Assembly (NCBI GenBank): GCA_031266435.1
Contig: JAISAZ010000073.1
Coordinates: forward strand, 1-40,862
Source of the DNA: Accumulibacter sp.
Lineage (GTDB): Bacteria > Pseudomonadota > Gammaproteobacteria > Burkholderiales > Rhodocyclaceae
Reading direction: 5' to 3'
DNA length: 40,862 nucleotides
Shown here: positions 1 through 8,441 of the stretch, in pieces
How positions within the stretch are numbered: the stretch's first letter is position 1
Layout: every line of letters begins with the position of its first letter
The notes under the pieces: generated by a model
The model's input: the letters and a program-made list of their open reading frames with translations, nothing else
Databases searched by the model: none
What the model was told of the DNA's origin: nothing
Position numbers and translations under genes: made by a program

Positions 1-1265
1 ATTGTACATTTAATCTGTATTCTTACATATTGTATAGTTCCACTCCCCGTGAAAGTCATCTTTTGAGATATTGATGGATTCAAACTCTTTGTCCGTGACT
101 TCAATGCCCTTTTCGTATATCGCCTCATCAAGGACGCATCGGATTGACAGCCCTTTCTCCGTTCTCGTCGCTCCGATCAGGTTTACTATGACCGAGGCGC
201 TGATGAGCGGCACGCCCTGCCAGTTCTTGCTGATGAACGAAAACATCCGATGCTCGATCTTGTTCCACTTGCTTGTTCCTGGCGGATAGTGCAACACTTG
301 GATGTCCTTTCCTATCTCGTCCGCGAATTTCTGCAATTCTAATTTCCAAAGCCTGTTTCGGCTCCCGTTGCTGCCGCCACCGTCGGCGGTGAGTACGATT
401 TTAGTGGCGCCGTTGTAATCGCAGATACCTTCCGCGTACCACCACTTCCGTAGGGACTCCACTGCGAACACGGCCGTGTCGGCGCTCAGCCCGACATTCA
501 CGAAGCCTTTGTTTTTAAAAATGTTGTATACCCCGAATGGGGTCGCCTTCCCAAGCTCCGGCAGAGGGAAGTCATGATCAAGTACCTCTATCGGCGACTT
601 GTGAGGCCGATACGTTTTGCCTCCGTTCTTGAAGTGGCCCACGTTCTCTTTCTTCTTCGCATCAATAGAAAGCACAGGGCATCTGCAGGCAACCGCTTTC
701 TTCGCTTCCTCGTTTATGTGCTCGAACTGGGCGTCGCGATCTGGATGGGACGGCTTGACCGTCAAGGTTTTTTTGTCCGACTGCAAGCCGTATCCGAGCA
801 TTTTCAGCATACACCCGATGGTGTCTTTGTTGGCGGAGAAGCCTTCTTGTGACAGTGCGGCGGAAAGCTTGCGCAGACTCTTGTTTGTCCAAAGCAACAA
901 CCTCATCGGATCACCCTTCGTGTGCGCTTCCAGCAAGTCCGATAGGGCATCCAATATTTCAGGCTTCTCTTCCCATACGGGTTTCCTCCCACCTCCAGAT
1001 TTTCGACTCCGGCCTTGTTTGGGCAGTTCCGCTACGGGGGAATCAAGCTGCTTTACCCCTTCCGTCAGCGTTTGGCGCGACATGCCGGAAAGCCGACTCA
1101 CAAGCGATATCCCGCCCCTGCCAATCGATTTCGCCTCTACAGACAAAAACCGTCTTCGCTGGAACTCGTTGAGCGACGGGAGCATAATGTCTATGCGCAT
1201 TCTCAATGCGCTTTCGTCTTTATCTGTCATGCTTTACAGTATAACCTATGAACATCTAACTGTAA
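1..1265 (-). mobile_element. ISAzo13-family insertion sequence, left edge uncertain
   Basis: The transposase ORF fills nearly the whole stretch, leaving only about 9 bases downstream of its stop and about 35 upstream of its start, as expected for a single-ORF insertion sequence. The two ends look weakly inverted (TACATTTA near base 5 against TACAGTTA on the opposite strand near base 1265), but the match is imperfect and the left terminus may lie outside the window. I could not identify a target-site duplication. The right end falls within a few bases of the stop codon of the neighbouring DUF805 gene, so the element probably landed at the 3' edge of that gene. Confidence 0.6.
10..1230 (-). CDS. 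ISAzo13-family transposase
   Basis: This 406-aa protein should catalyse cut-and-paste movement of its own element. A helix-turn-helix-like segment lies near residues 44-62. The RNase H-like DDE core is visible: Asp in LSIDAKKK near residue 190, Asp in TADGGGSNGSRN near 283 and Glu in KWNKIEHRMF near 326. The TADGGGSNGSRN and YPPGTSKWNKIEHR motifs are what I recognise as typical of ISAzo13 and related planctomycete transposases. The length fits an intact copy, no frame disruption is seen and all three catalytic acids are present, so it may be active. The start is the first ATG of the frame; the upstream bases are AT-rich with no strong ribosome binding site. The family call is from memory of motifs. 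Confidence 0.85.
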   Translation of the reverse strand: MTDKDESALRMRIDIMLPSLNEFQRRRFLSVEAKSIGRGGISLVSRLSGMSRQTLTEGVKQLDSPVAELPKQGRSRKSGGGRKPVWEEKPEILDALSDLLEAHTKGDPMRLLLWTNKSLRKLSAALSQEGFSANKDTIGCMLKMLGYGLQSDKKTLTVKPSHPDRDAQFEHINEEAKKAVACRCPVLSIDAKKKENVGHFKNGGKTYRPHKSPIEVLDHDFPLPELGKATPFGVYNIFKNKGFVNVGLSADTAVFAVESLRKWWYAEGICDYNGATKIVLTADGGGSNGSRNRLWKLELQKFADEIGKDIQVLHYPPGTSKWNKIEHRMFSFISKNWQGVPLISASVIVNLIGATRTEKGLSIRCVLDEAIYEKGIEVTDKEFESINISKDDFHGEWNYTICKNTD

Positions 1266-1268
1266 ATA

Positions 1269-2075
1269 TTATTCATAGACAATTTCTAAGATCGATTTCC
1301 CGTACCGATTTGAGCCGGGCATTCCGGGCAGGAAGCCAAGTTCAAAAATTGCCCAAAGCTGTCCAATGAAGGGAATTAAAAGCAAAAGATAATATCCGAT
1401 TCCACTTTTTCCCCTATCATGACATCGTTGTGCAATCGTTGCCCAGTGCACCCAAGCAACCGGAATCAAAAGCACAAATAACCCAACGGTAGATTCACCT
1501 CGATTCAAAAGGATTTCCAGATATACTCGACACAGGATAAAAAACACCCATGCAGGAGGAACGACCAGCCAAAACTTCAGTCTGCCCGTGCGCCCCTTGA
1601 ATGTGAATAACTGCCTCCAGAAAGGTAAATCACTGAGAGAAAAATCGGATACGGGTTCTGGCGGGTCTGATGGTTCTGGGGAGTCTGGGTGAAGTTCCCG
1701 GTTTTGCAGTTCTCTTTCAACGATCGGGCGCGCCTCCTCGCGGTAGTAGCCCGACTTCAAGCGTTCGACCAATTCTTCGGTTTCTGTTTCACGAACGCTC
1801 CATTCGATATCTGGGTCAATACCCCTGTTCCGCGAATCATTTTCTGGAATAGAACTCGCCTTTTCCAGTGGTTCAGCGCCTTGACCGGATTCAGGCTTGA
1901 TCTGTTGAACATTGCACGACTCGACCGGCTCATCCGCTGGTATCACTTCTGGCGTTGGTGTTTCCTGCTGCTTTTCTGGAGCAGGTTCGCCCGCCACGCC
2001 CTGAAGCCGATGACCGCATTTATGGCAAAACTTCGCCGTCGCTTGCACGAGTGTTCCGCATTGGTCACAATACAT
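1269..2075 (-). CDS. Zinc-ribbon DUF805 membrane protein
   Basis: This 268-aa protein has three parts. Residues 1-20 form a zinc ribbon with Cys at 3, 6, 17 and 20. A long acidic, Pro/Glu-rich linker follows to about residue 150. The C-terminal part is a DUF805 domain (FTFKGRTGRLKFW, three or four membrane segments, CHDRGKSG). DUF805 proteins are inner-membrane proteins of unknown function. The zinc ribbon and first part of the linker are nearly the same as in the Sel1 paralogue at 2136-3599, and the DNA just upstream of both starts is also duplicated, so one 5' module has been joined to two unrelated C-terminal parts. A Shine-Dalgarno-like AGAAGGGA precedes the ATG. The stop lies next to the insertion sequence. 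Confidence 0.8.
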   Translation of the reverse strand: MYCDQCGTLVQATAKFCHKCGHRLQGVAGEPAPEKQQETPTPEVIPADEPVESCNVQQIKPESGQGAEPLEKASSIPENDSRNRGIDPDIEWSVRETETEELVERLKSGYYREEARPIVERELQNRELHPDSPEPSDPPEPVSDFSLSDLPFWRQLFTFKGRTGRLKFWLVVPPAWVFFILCRVYLEILLNRGESTVGLFVLLIPVAWVHWATIAQRCHDRGKSGIGYYLLLLIPFIGQLWAIFELGFLPGMPGSNRYGKSILEIVYE

Positions 2076-2165
2076 CGCATTTATCCCTTCTCGACGAGGA
2101 AAATATTGTCCTCACTGTGCCAAGTCTATCCTCGTTTACCGCGAACAATATTTATTATAGAATTT
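2076..2165. repeat. Duplicated 5' module, copy 1
   Basis: This stretch upstream of the DUF805 gene is nearly identical to 3600-3690 upstream of the first Sel1 gene. It includes the ribosome binding site and the sequence around TATTGTCCTCA. It shows that the paralogues arose by tandem segmental duplication that carried the upstream region along. Confidence 0.75.
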
Positions 2166-3599
2166 TATGGCACTTTCATGTCTACGATGTGCGGCAGTTT
2201 CCCATAACTGGCAAGCCTTTTTTCGATCTCTTATCACCCCAGCACCCTGCCAATAATTTATACCCAACAGTGATTGCGCATCGGCGTTTCCTTGTTCGGC
2301 GGCTTTCTGAAACCACTCGAACGCCTTGCGATCATTCTTGGCAACACCATGCCCAAGGGAGTAGATCGCGCCCAATTTTGCTTGCGCCTTGGCATTCCCC
2401 TGCTCGGCTGCTTTCTGCCACCACTCGAACGCCTTGCGGTCACTCTTGGCAACACCATGCCCAAGGGAGTACATCGCGCCCAAATTTACTTGCGCCATGG
2501 CATACCCCTGTTCGGCTGCTTTCTGAATCCACTCGAACGCCTTACGGTTATTCTTGGCAACCCCCACGCCAGTCGCATACATCGTACCCAAAGAGAATTG
2601 TGCGGCGGCGTGCCCCTGTTCGGCAGCCCTATTAAGCCATTCCGCCGCTTGTACCACGTCCTCCGGTACGCCTTCTCCGCCTAAGTAATACATGAGACCC
2701 AAGCGGGTTTGCGCAGCAGCATCACCCTGTTCAGCAGCCTTTCTTATTTGTTCAGGATCGAACTGCTCTTTTTCATCACTTTGTTCGGATTTCTCTTGGG
2801 TATCTTTACCAGCGGATTGCGGAGCGGATTCAGCAACACCCGCCCCTTCCCTCCGCGCATGATTTTGGCTTTTTTGATATTGCGGAAGTTTCGGAATCAG
2901 TACGGAGGCCAAGACACCTGCGATAACGGTTACAGAGAAAAGAATGACGACTGTTTTGCTCGTACCGCCTCTCGCGGAAAGTAGAGCAAGTTTTCTTTCC
3001 CGCCCGGAGGAGAGCGCAGCGACTCCCCCAAGCAGTTTTTTACAATGCGTGTAATACAGTGAATTCGCGTACAACGGGGGCCATAAGGCCATACCGATCA
3101 GCAGAAATACACAACTCAAGACGACCATGGGATTTTCCGATATTTCGACAGTCTTTCTGAGGGTAGCTATTATCGGAAAGCCCAATAGAATGTACAGAAT
3201 TCCGCAGGATCGCATTTTTCTGTAGAAGAACCAGAAAAATGGAACAAAAAAGGCTGGCCAGTGCCATGAGAGTGTTTTGCCGTTTTTTTCAAAACGCTGG
3301 AATCGATCCAGATAGTAGCTCTGGTTCTTCGACCCGATGATCGCCTTGAAAAGTTCCTCTTGGGACGGCACGGAAATTGACGCTGCCTCCGATGGTTCAG
3401 AGTGTTGGTCGGACTCCGGCTCGATTTGTTGAACCGGGAACGGCTCGATCGGCTCATCTGCTGGTATCACTTCTGGCGCGGGTGTTTCCTGCTGATTTTC
3501 TGGAGCGAGTTCGTCCGCCACGCTCTGAAGCTGGTGGCCGCATCTATGGCAAAACTTCGCCGCCGCTTGTACGGCGGTTCCGCATTGGTCGCAATACAT
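2136..3599 (-). CDS. Zinc-ribbon / DUF2628-like / Sel1-repeat membrane protein A
   Basis: A 487-aa protein of unknown function. In order it has a zinc ribbon (Cys 3, 6, 17, 20), an acidic Pro/Glu linker, and a DUF2628-like region (SWHWPAFFVPFFWFFYRKM followed by hydrophobic segments). A further transmembrane helix lies near residues 215-235, followed by five full Sel1 repeats of 36 residues (AAEQG-AAQ-LG-MY-G-GV) and a degenerate terminal one ending in YCSR. Sel1 repeats form TPR-like solenoids used for protein-protein contacts. The architecture suggests a membrane-anchored scaffold, but no partner is evident. It is the second of four tandem paralogues. The start is supported by AGAAGGGA about 9 bases upstream and by the conserved MYCDQCG N-terminus. 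Confidence 0.8.
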   Translation of the reverse strand: MYCDQCGTAVQAAAKFCHRCGHQLQSVADELAPENQQETPAPEVIPADEPIEPFPVQQIEPESDQHSEPSEAASISVPSQEELFKAIIGSKNQSYYLDRFQRFEKNGKTLSWHWPAFFVPFFWFFYRKMRSCGILYILLGFPIIATLRKTVEISENPMVVLSCVFLLIGMALWPPLYANSLYYTHCKKLLGGVAALSSGRERKLALLSARGGTSKTVVILFSVTVIAGVLASVLIPKLPQYQKSQNHARREGAGVAESAPQSAGKDTQEKSEQSDEKEQFDPEQIRKAAEQGDAAAQTRLGLMYYLGGEGVPEDVVQAAEWLNRAAEQGHAAAQFSLGTMYATGVGVAKNNRKAFEWIQKAAEQGYAMAQVNLGAMYSLGHGVAKSDRKAFEWWQKAAEQGNAKAQAKLGAIYSLGHGVAKNDRKAFEWFQKAAEQGNADAQSLLGINYWQGAGVIRDRKKACQLWETAAHRRHESAIKFYNKYCSR

Positions 3600-3690
3600 C
3601 GCATTTATCCCTTCTCGACGAAGAAAATATTGTCCTCAATGTGCCAGGCATACCCCACGTTTACTGAGAACAATATGTATTATTTTTTAT
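3600..3690. repeat. Duplicated 5' module, copy 2
   Basis: Nearly identical to 2076-2165. It contains the ribosome binding site of the Sel1 gene at 2136-3599 and the 3' end of the next paralogue, so the repeat spans the junction between tandem copies. Confidence 0.75.
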
Positions 3691-5334
3691 GGCACGTTCA
3701 TTTCCCTGTTGCGCGGCGGTTTTCCATAGCTGGCAGGCCTTTTCCCGATCTTGTATCACCCCAATGCCCTTCCAATACATCGTGCCCAGATGGTTTTGTG
3801 CGGGGGCATGCCCCTGCTCGGCGGCTTTCTGAAACCACTCGAACGCTTGGTGGTCATTTTTGGCAACACCATCCCCCAAAGCGTACATCACACCCAAATG
3901 GCTTTGCGCGGTGGCATGCCCCTGTTCGGCGGCTTTTCGGTACCACTCGAACGCTTTGGCCTCGTCCTTCGGCACACCCTGCCCGGTCTCGTACATCACA
4001 CCCAAACTTAATTGCACCGCAGCGTTCCCCTGCTCGGCGGCTCGTCTGTACCACTCGGCTGCTTTCGCCTCGTCCTTGGGCACACCTTGCCCGTTCGCGT
4101 ACATCACACCCAAACTTAACTGCGCCATAGCGCTCCCCTGCTCGGCGGCTCGTCTGTACCACTCAAACGCCTTGGTGTCGTCTTTCGGCACACCGCGCCC
4201 GTTCGCGTACATCCAAGCCAAATTGTTTTGCGCGGTGGCATGTCCCTGTTCAGCGGCTTTCTGAAACCACTCGAATGCCTTGGCGTCGTCTTTCGGCACA
4301 CCGCGCCCGTCCACGTACATCTGACCCAAATTGCTTTGCGCGGTGGCATGCCCCTGCTCGGCGGCTCGTCTGTACCACTCGACTGCTTTCGCCTCGTCCT
4401 TCGGCACACCGCGCCCGGTCGCGTACGTCCGACCCAAATGGTTTTGCGCGGCGGCATGCCCCTGCTCAGCGGCTCGTCTGTACCACTCGACTGCTTTCGC
4501 CGCGTCCTTCGGCACACCTTGCCCGTTCGCGTACATCCAACCCAAATAGATTTGCGCGTCGACATGCCCCTGCTCGGCAGCTTTTCTCATTCGCTCAGGA
4601 TCGAACTGTTCTTTTTCATCACTTCGCTCGGATTTCCTCCGGGCATCCTTGTCTCCAGGTAGCGGACTGGATTCAGCAACACCGACCCCTTCTTTCCGCA
4701 CATGATTTTGGCTTTGTGATTTTTCGGAATAATTCAGGGTAAGCACGGAGGCCAGGACACCTGCGATAACCAGTGCATAGAAAAGAATATTGACCGTTTT
4801 GCTCGTACCGCCTCTTGTAGAAAGTTGAGCAAGTTGTCTTTCCCGCCCGGAGGATAGCGCTTTAGCTCCCGCAATCAGTTTTTTACAATGCGCGTAATAC
4901 ATCGAATTCGCGCACAACGGGGGCCATAAGGCCATACTGATCAACAGGAATACGCAACTCAGGACGACCATGGGATTTTCTGATGTTTCAGCGGTTTTGC
5001 TCAGGACACCTATTATCGGAAAGCCCAACAGGATGTACAGGATTCCGCAGGATCGCATTTTTCTGTAGAAGAACCAGAAAAAAGGGACAAAAAAGGCTGG
5101 CCAGTGCCATAAGAGCGTTTTACCGTTTTTTTCGAAACGCTGAAAGCGCTCCAGGTAGTAACTCTGGTTCTGCGGCCCGATGACGGCCTTGAAAAGTTCC
5201 TCTTGGGACGGCGCAGACGTTCCTTGCCGGTCTTCCAGAGCGGATTGATCCTCCGCGCTCTGGAGCGGATGACCGCATTCAGGGCAAAACCCGGTCGTCT
5301 CTTGTACGGCTGTTCCGCAATGCTCGCAATACAT
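3661..5334 (-). CDS. Zinc-ribbon / DUF2628-like / Sel1-repeat membrane protein B
   Basis: A 557-aa paralogue of the preceding Sel1 protein with the same order of parts: zinc ribbon (MYCEHCG and CPECG), a shorter linker, a DUF2628-like region (LLWHWPAFFVPFFWFFYRKM), a further membrane helix and then Sel1 repeats. It has eight full repeats plus the degenerate terminal one, three more than the neighbour, which points to repeat expansion by unequal recombination. The frame stays open 11 codons upstream, but I chose the ATG at 5334 because it matches the paralogues' MYC start and follows AAGAGGG at a suitable distance. Function unknown; a membrane-tethered interaction scaffold is an inference. Confidence 0.8.
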   Translation of the reverse strand: MYCEHCGTAVQETTGFCPECGHPLQSAEDQSALEDRQGTSAPSQEELFKAVIGPQNQSYYLERFQRFEKNGKTLLWHWPAFFVPFFWFFYRKMRSCGILYILLGFPIIGVLSKTAETSENPMVVLSCVFLLISMALWPPLCANSMYYAHCKKLIAGAKALSSGRERQLAQLSTRGGTSKTVNILFYALVIAGVLASVLTLNYSEKSQSQNHVRKEGVGVAESSPLPGDKDARRKSERSDEKEQFDPERMRKAAEQGHVDAQIYLGWMYANGQGVPKDAAKAVEWYRRAAEQGHAAAQNHLGRTYATGRGVPKDEAKAVEWYRRAAEQGHATAQSNLGQMYVDGRGVPKDDAKAFEWFQKAAEQGHATAQNNLAWMYANGRGVPKDDTKAFEWYRRAAEQGSAMAQLSLGVMYANGQGVPKDEAKAAEWYRRAAEQGNAAVQLSLGVMYETGQGVPKDEAKAFEWYRKAAEQGHATAQSHLGVMYALGDGVAKNDHQAFEWFQKAAEQGHAPAQNHLGTMYWKGIGVIQDREKACQLWKTAAQQGNERAIKNNTYCSQ

Positions 5335-5434
5335 CGTCACCCTCTTATCGGCTTGCTCAGATTGCACACATTTTATCCTTTGCCAGATCGCCCCGGTCGA
5401 CTTCGCCTTCCAAGATCAAGGACTTGGAAAGGAA

Positions 5435-6322
5435 TCATTTTTCCCGCGAACAATAGGTATTGTGGTTTTCCGTAGCGTCTTCATGCTCCCGATACGCGGC
5501 GGTTTCCCATAATTGGCATGCCTTTTTTCGATCCTGTATCACCCCGTCGCCCTTCCAATACATCTCGCCCAAATTGTTTTGCGCCTTGGCATCGCCCTGT
5601 TCGGCGGATCGTCCGTACCACTCGAAGGCCTTGCGCTTGTTCCTGGCGACACCGGTCCCATATTCATACTGCACGCCCAAATTGTTTTGTGCGGCGGCAA
5701 GCCCTTGTTCGGCGGCTTTTCGGTACCACTCGAACGCCTTGGCGTCGTCCTTCGGTACGCCCTGCCCCTGAGCGTAGATCAAGCCCAAATTGAATTGCGC
5801 AAGCTCATACCCTTGGTCGGCGGCGCGTCTGTACCACTCGACCGCTTTCGCGTCGTCTTTCGGCACACCTTGCCCATGAGCGTAACTCCAGCCCAAACTG
5901 TTTTGCGCGGCGGCGTCGCCCTGTTCGGCGGCTTTTCGGTACCATTCGAACGCCTTGGCGTCGTCCTTCGGAACGCCCTGCCCATGGTCGTAGATCCAGC
6001 CCAAATTGAATTGCGCGTCGGCGTCGCCCTGTTCGGCGGCTTTTCTCAGGGCAGGGTCGATGTTTTCTTCATCGCTCCGTTCAGACCACCCTTGGCTAGC
6101 CTTGTCACCGCATGACGGAGCGGATTCAGCAAGAGCGGCACCTCCCCTCCGCACATGATTTTGGCTTTGTTGCGTTTGTGGAATCAGTACGGCGGACAGG
6201 ATAGCCGCGATAAACACCGAGGAAAAAAGAATAAGACCCGTTCCGCTCGTGCCGCCTCTTGCGTGTCTTTTTTGTCCGGCGGATAGCGTCACGGCTTCCG
6301 TAATCGGCTTTTTACAATGCAT
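5435..6322 (-). CDS. N-terminally deleted Sel1-repeat paralogue
   Basis: This 295-aa ORF matches only the C-terminal half of its two Sel1 neighbours. It starts at MHCKKPITEAVTLSAG, which aligns with the internal segment HCKKLIAGAKALSSG of the paralogues, so the zinc ribbon, linker and DUF2628-like region are missing. One transmembrane helix (about residues 28-45), five Sel1 repeats and the terminal YCSREK remain. The DNA just upstream still carries the motif CGCCCCGGTCGACTTCG found upstream of the neighbouring gene, so an internal deletion fused the old leader to a mid-gene codon. AAAGGAG lies 5-6 bases before the ATG, so a shortened, single-pass product could still be made. It could equally be a decaying fragment. 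Confidence 0.65.
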   Translation of the reverse strand: MHCKKPITEAVTLSAGQKRHARGGTSGTGLILFSSVFIAAILSAVLIPQTQQSQNHVRRGGAALAESAPSCGDKASQGWSERSDEENIDPALRKAAEQGDADAQFNLGWIYDHGQGVPKDDAKAFEWYRKAAEQGDAAAQNSLGWSYAHGQGVPKDDAKAVEWYRRAADQGYELAQFNLGLIYAQGQGVPKDDAKAFEWYRKAAEQGLAAAQNNLGVQYEYGTGVARNKRKAFEWYGRSAEQGDAKAQNNLGEMYWKGDGVIQDRKKACQLWETAAYREHEDATENHNTYCSREK

Positions 6323-6677
6323 GTCACTCCTTTCCAGTTCGCCCCGGTCGACTTCGCTTTGAGAGGCGGAAGACAGTCTATATCAGGAATCAGGGATCAG
6401 GAATCAGATCAATTACCGGCGGCTTCGCCGCCGGAGAAAAAGCAACGAAACACCGATCGGTTTTCATCTGATTCCTGATACCTGACACCTGATTCCTGAT
6501 ACCTGATGCCTGAAGTGATACCATTCCCGTTTTGCGGTTCGATCGCTTATTCGTTTTCGATCATGTTTCCATCCTCGATCGGCGTCCTCCAGCGGAACGC
6601 CACGAAGAAGCGCGCGCTTTTTCCGCTTTTCCCCCTCCCCGTCGAGGTGAGGCTTCAAAAGAGAATCCATACCTACA
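6323..6677. other. Intergenic region with repeat element and MFS leader
   Basis: No gene is supported here. The first half holds the duplicated CGCCCCGGTCGACTTCG leader motif and the heptamer-armed repeat element at 6384-6513. The second half is the leader of the MFS gene; I see no convincing promoter or riboswitch in it. Confidence 0.6.
6384..6513. repeat. Heptamer-armed repeat element, copy 1 (complete)
   Basis: The left arm is built of 7-bp units CAGGAAT or CAGGGAT, three times. The right arm is built of units CTGATTC, CTGATAC and CTGACAC, six times, which are the reverse complement in type. Between them is a core made of the hairpin GGCGGCTTCGCCGCC followed by AAAGCAACGAAACACCGATC. The same core occurs near 8227-8270 and 38178-38213. 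In the copy at 38.1 kb both arms carry different heptamers that still complement one another. Confidence 0.75.
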
Positions 6678-7892
6678 ATGAACTCAAGCACTCCTCTTCC
6701 GGCGCAATCCCCACGCGCTCCCGTTGAAAGCCGCCGTCAGGCCTCGCGCTTCATCATCTGGCTCACCGGATTTTTCGGCTTTCTGAACATTTATTCGGCG
6801 CAGTCGATTCTGCCGCTGATCATCGAGACCTTTCACGCGACGCCGGTACAGGCCGGGATCACCGTCGGCGCGACGATCTTTGCCATCGCGCTCCTTTCGC
6901 CCTTCATCGGGATGCTGTCCGACGCAGTCGGTCGCAAATGGCTCCTCTGCGCGTCGTTTTTCATGCTCGCGGTGCCGACGGCCTTGATTCCCACGGTCTC
7001 CGACCTCCGCACGGTCATCATCCTCCGGTTTTTGCAGGGACTCTTCGTCCCTGGGATCATCGTCGTGATCCTGGCGTACATCGCCGAGGAATTCGACAAG
7101 GACATGGTTCCGCACATGTCGAGCATCTATATGGGCGGCTCGGTCATGGGCGGCTTCAGCGGACGCTTCATCACAGGCCACCTCGCCCACCTCGTCGGCT
7201 GGCAGAACGCGTTCTTCTCGCTCGCCGCGTCGATCCTCGTCGGCGCGCTGCTGATGCTCTTTTTCCTGCCGCCTTCGCGGAACTTTACCCCCAACCGGAA
7301 CTTCATGGGTGCGCTGAAGACTTTCGCCAAGCATATTCGCAACGCGCGCCTGATCGCCGCGTGCTCGGTCGGCTTCTGCGTCCTGTTTTCGCTCGTCGGC
7401 GTCTTCACCTACGTCAATCTGCCGCTCGTCCGACCGCCGTACAATCTTTCCGTCGCCGCGATCGCCAATATTTTCTGCGTCTACCTCGTCGGCGTCGTCA
7501 TCACGCCGATTTCGGGGCGCTTCATCGCGCGTTTCGGCTTTCGGCGCGTCCTGCTCTGCGCGCTCTTCATCTCGATGTCCGGCGCTTTCCTGACGTTGGC
7601 GTCGCCGCTCATTCTCATCATCGGCGGCCTGATCGTCTGCTCCTCCGGTGTTTTCGTCTGCCAATCGACGACGATCAGCTTCATCGCCGACAGCGTCACC
7701 GAAGGTCGCTCGCTCGCTTCGGGCCTCTATTTCATGAGCTATTACGGCGGAGGCGCGGCGGGAAGCTGGGTCGCTGGCGTCGCGTACGAAAACCTGGGAG
7801 GCTGGCCGGGATCGGTCGCCACCGTCGTCGCCGTTCAGTGCATCGCCGCCGCGATCGCGTGGTTTACCTGGGGTCAGAAGACAGAGGACTGA
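6678..7892 (+). CDS. MFS transporter, YnfM-like
   Basis: A 404-aa inner-membrane protein with about 12 hydrophobic segments. Major Facilitator Superfamily signatures are visible: the loop 2-3 motif GMLSDAVGRKWLL near residue 80, LRFLQGLFVPGI in helix 4, and a symmetric second-half motif GRFIARFGFRRVLL near residue 280. Overall resemblance is to the YnfM / drug:H+ antiporter group, so a proton-coupled efflux or export role is likely; the substrate cannot be read from the sequence. The ribosome binding site is weak (AAAAGAGA about 13 bases upstream), but the ATG is the first in frame and precedes the first hydrophobic segment. It stands alone, flanked on both sides by dispersed repeats, so it appears monocistronic. 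Confidence 0.85.
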   Translation: MNSSTPLPAQSPRAPVESRRQASRFIIWLTGFFGFLNIYSAQSILPLIIETFHATPVQAGITVGATIFAIALLSPFIGMLSDAVGRKWLLCASFFMLAVPTALIPTVSDLRTVIILRFLQGLFVPGIIVVILAYIAEEFDKDMVPHMSSIYMGGSVMGGFSGRFITGHLAHLVGWQNAFFSLAASILVGALLMLFFLPPSRNFTPNRNFMGALKTFAKHIRNARLIAACSVGFCVLFSLVGVFTYVNLPLVRPPYNLSVAAIANIFCVYLVGVVITPISGRFIARFGFRRVLLCALFISMSGAFLTLASPLILIIGGLIVCSSGVFVCQSTTISFIADSVTEGRSLASGLYFMSYYGGGAAGSWVAGVAYENLGGWPGSVATVVAVQCIAAAIAWFTWGQKTED

Positions 7893-7909
7893 GCGGCCTT
7901 CGGCCTGTC

Positions 7910-7986
7910 AGGAATCAGGAATCAGATGTCAGGAATCAGATCGATTACCGGCGGCTTCGCCGCCGCAGTGACGAAAAACCACCCGG
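7910..7986. repeat. Heptamer-armed repeat element, copy 2 (left part)
   Basis: CAGGAAT heptamers, the bridge CAGATCGATTACC, then the hairpin GGCGGCTTCGCCGCC and a diverged version of the conserved downstream core. The right arm is absent here, because the 235-bp inverted-repeat element starts directly after it. Confidence 0.65.
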
Positions 7987-8221
7987 GTATAGGTTGGGCT
8001 GAGGAACGAGAGCCGCAACGATTCCGCAGGCGTATGAATGATGGAATTGGGCGGGTTTGGAAGGCTTGAAAACGCGCCAACGCCCACCGAAGCGCCGAAC
8101 CCCCTTCATTTCCCTTGTCAGGGGGAAAGTTGGAAATCCATGCCACATTGCTTTGTTCGGTAGGTTTTCACGCGGTCATTTGCTGTATGTTGGGGTTCGC
8201 GTTGCTCACCCCAACCTATAC
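7987..8221. repeat. 235-bp MITE-like inverted-repeat element
   Basis: The ends are 22-nt inverted repeats with only two mismatches: left GTATAGGTTGGGCTGAGGAA and onward, right its reverse complement ending CCCCAACCTATAC. Neither strand has a convincing gene. The same GTTGGGCTGA end motif recurs three times at 21.1-21.3 kb, so the element belongs to a dispersed family. Confidence 0.55.
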
Positions 8222-8226
8222 TGGCG

Positions 8227-8384
8227 TGCGGCGGCGTTGCCGCCGGGGAAAAGCGACAAAACACCGATCGGGAACCCCTCCCCATCCCTCCCCTTATCAG
8301 GGGAGGGAGTCACGCTTCTCCCCTCACGGACAAGGGAGGGGCCGGGGGTGGGTTCTGATCCCTGATCCCTGACATCTGATCCCT
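8227..8384. repeat. Heptamer-armed repeat element, copy 3 (core plus right arm, interrupted)
   Basis: It has a core hairpin GGCGGCGTTGCCGCC and AAAGCGACAAAACACCGATC, then a GC-rich palindromic insertion (CTCCCCTTATCAGGGGAG and flanks), and finally right-arm heptamers CTGATCC and CTGACAT. The arm heptamer CTGATCC differs from that in copy 1. Confidence 0.6.
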
Positions 8385-8441
8385 GCTGAGCACGGCACGC
8401 CGTGCCCCTACGGGGAAATGACGGGGAACCGAATCCGCAAA

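Larger units (their letters stand above)
7893..8441. other. Intergenic repeat cluster, nested small elements
   Basis: 549 bases with no supported gene, nearly all made of small repeats. They lie in the order: heptamer left arm and core hairpin (7910-7986), a 235-bp inverted-repeat element (7987-8221), a second core (8227-8270), a GC-rich palindromic segment (about 8272-8350), a heptamer right arm (8356-8384), and a palindrome GGCACGCCGTGCC (8392-8404). The pattern suggests successive insertion of elements into one another. Confidence 0.6.

Noticed and set aside
6384-6513. CRISPR array
   Set aside because: The 7-bp units are too short and have no spacers. The structure is an inverted pair of heptamer arms around a core, and no cas gene is present.
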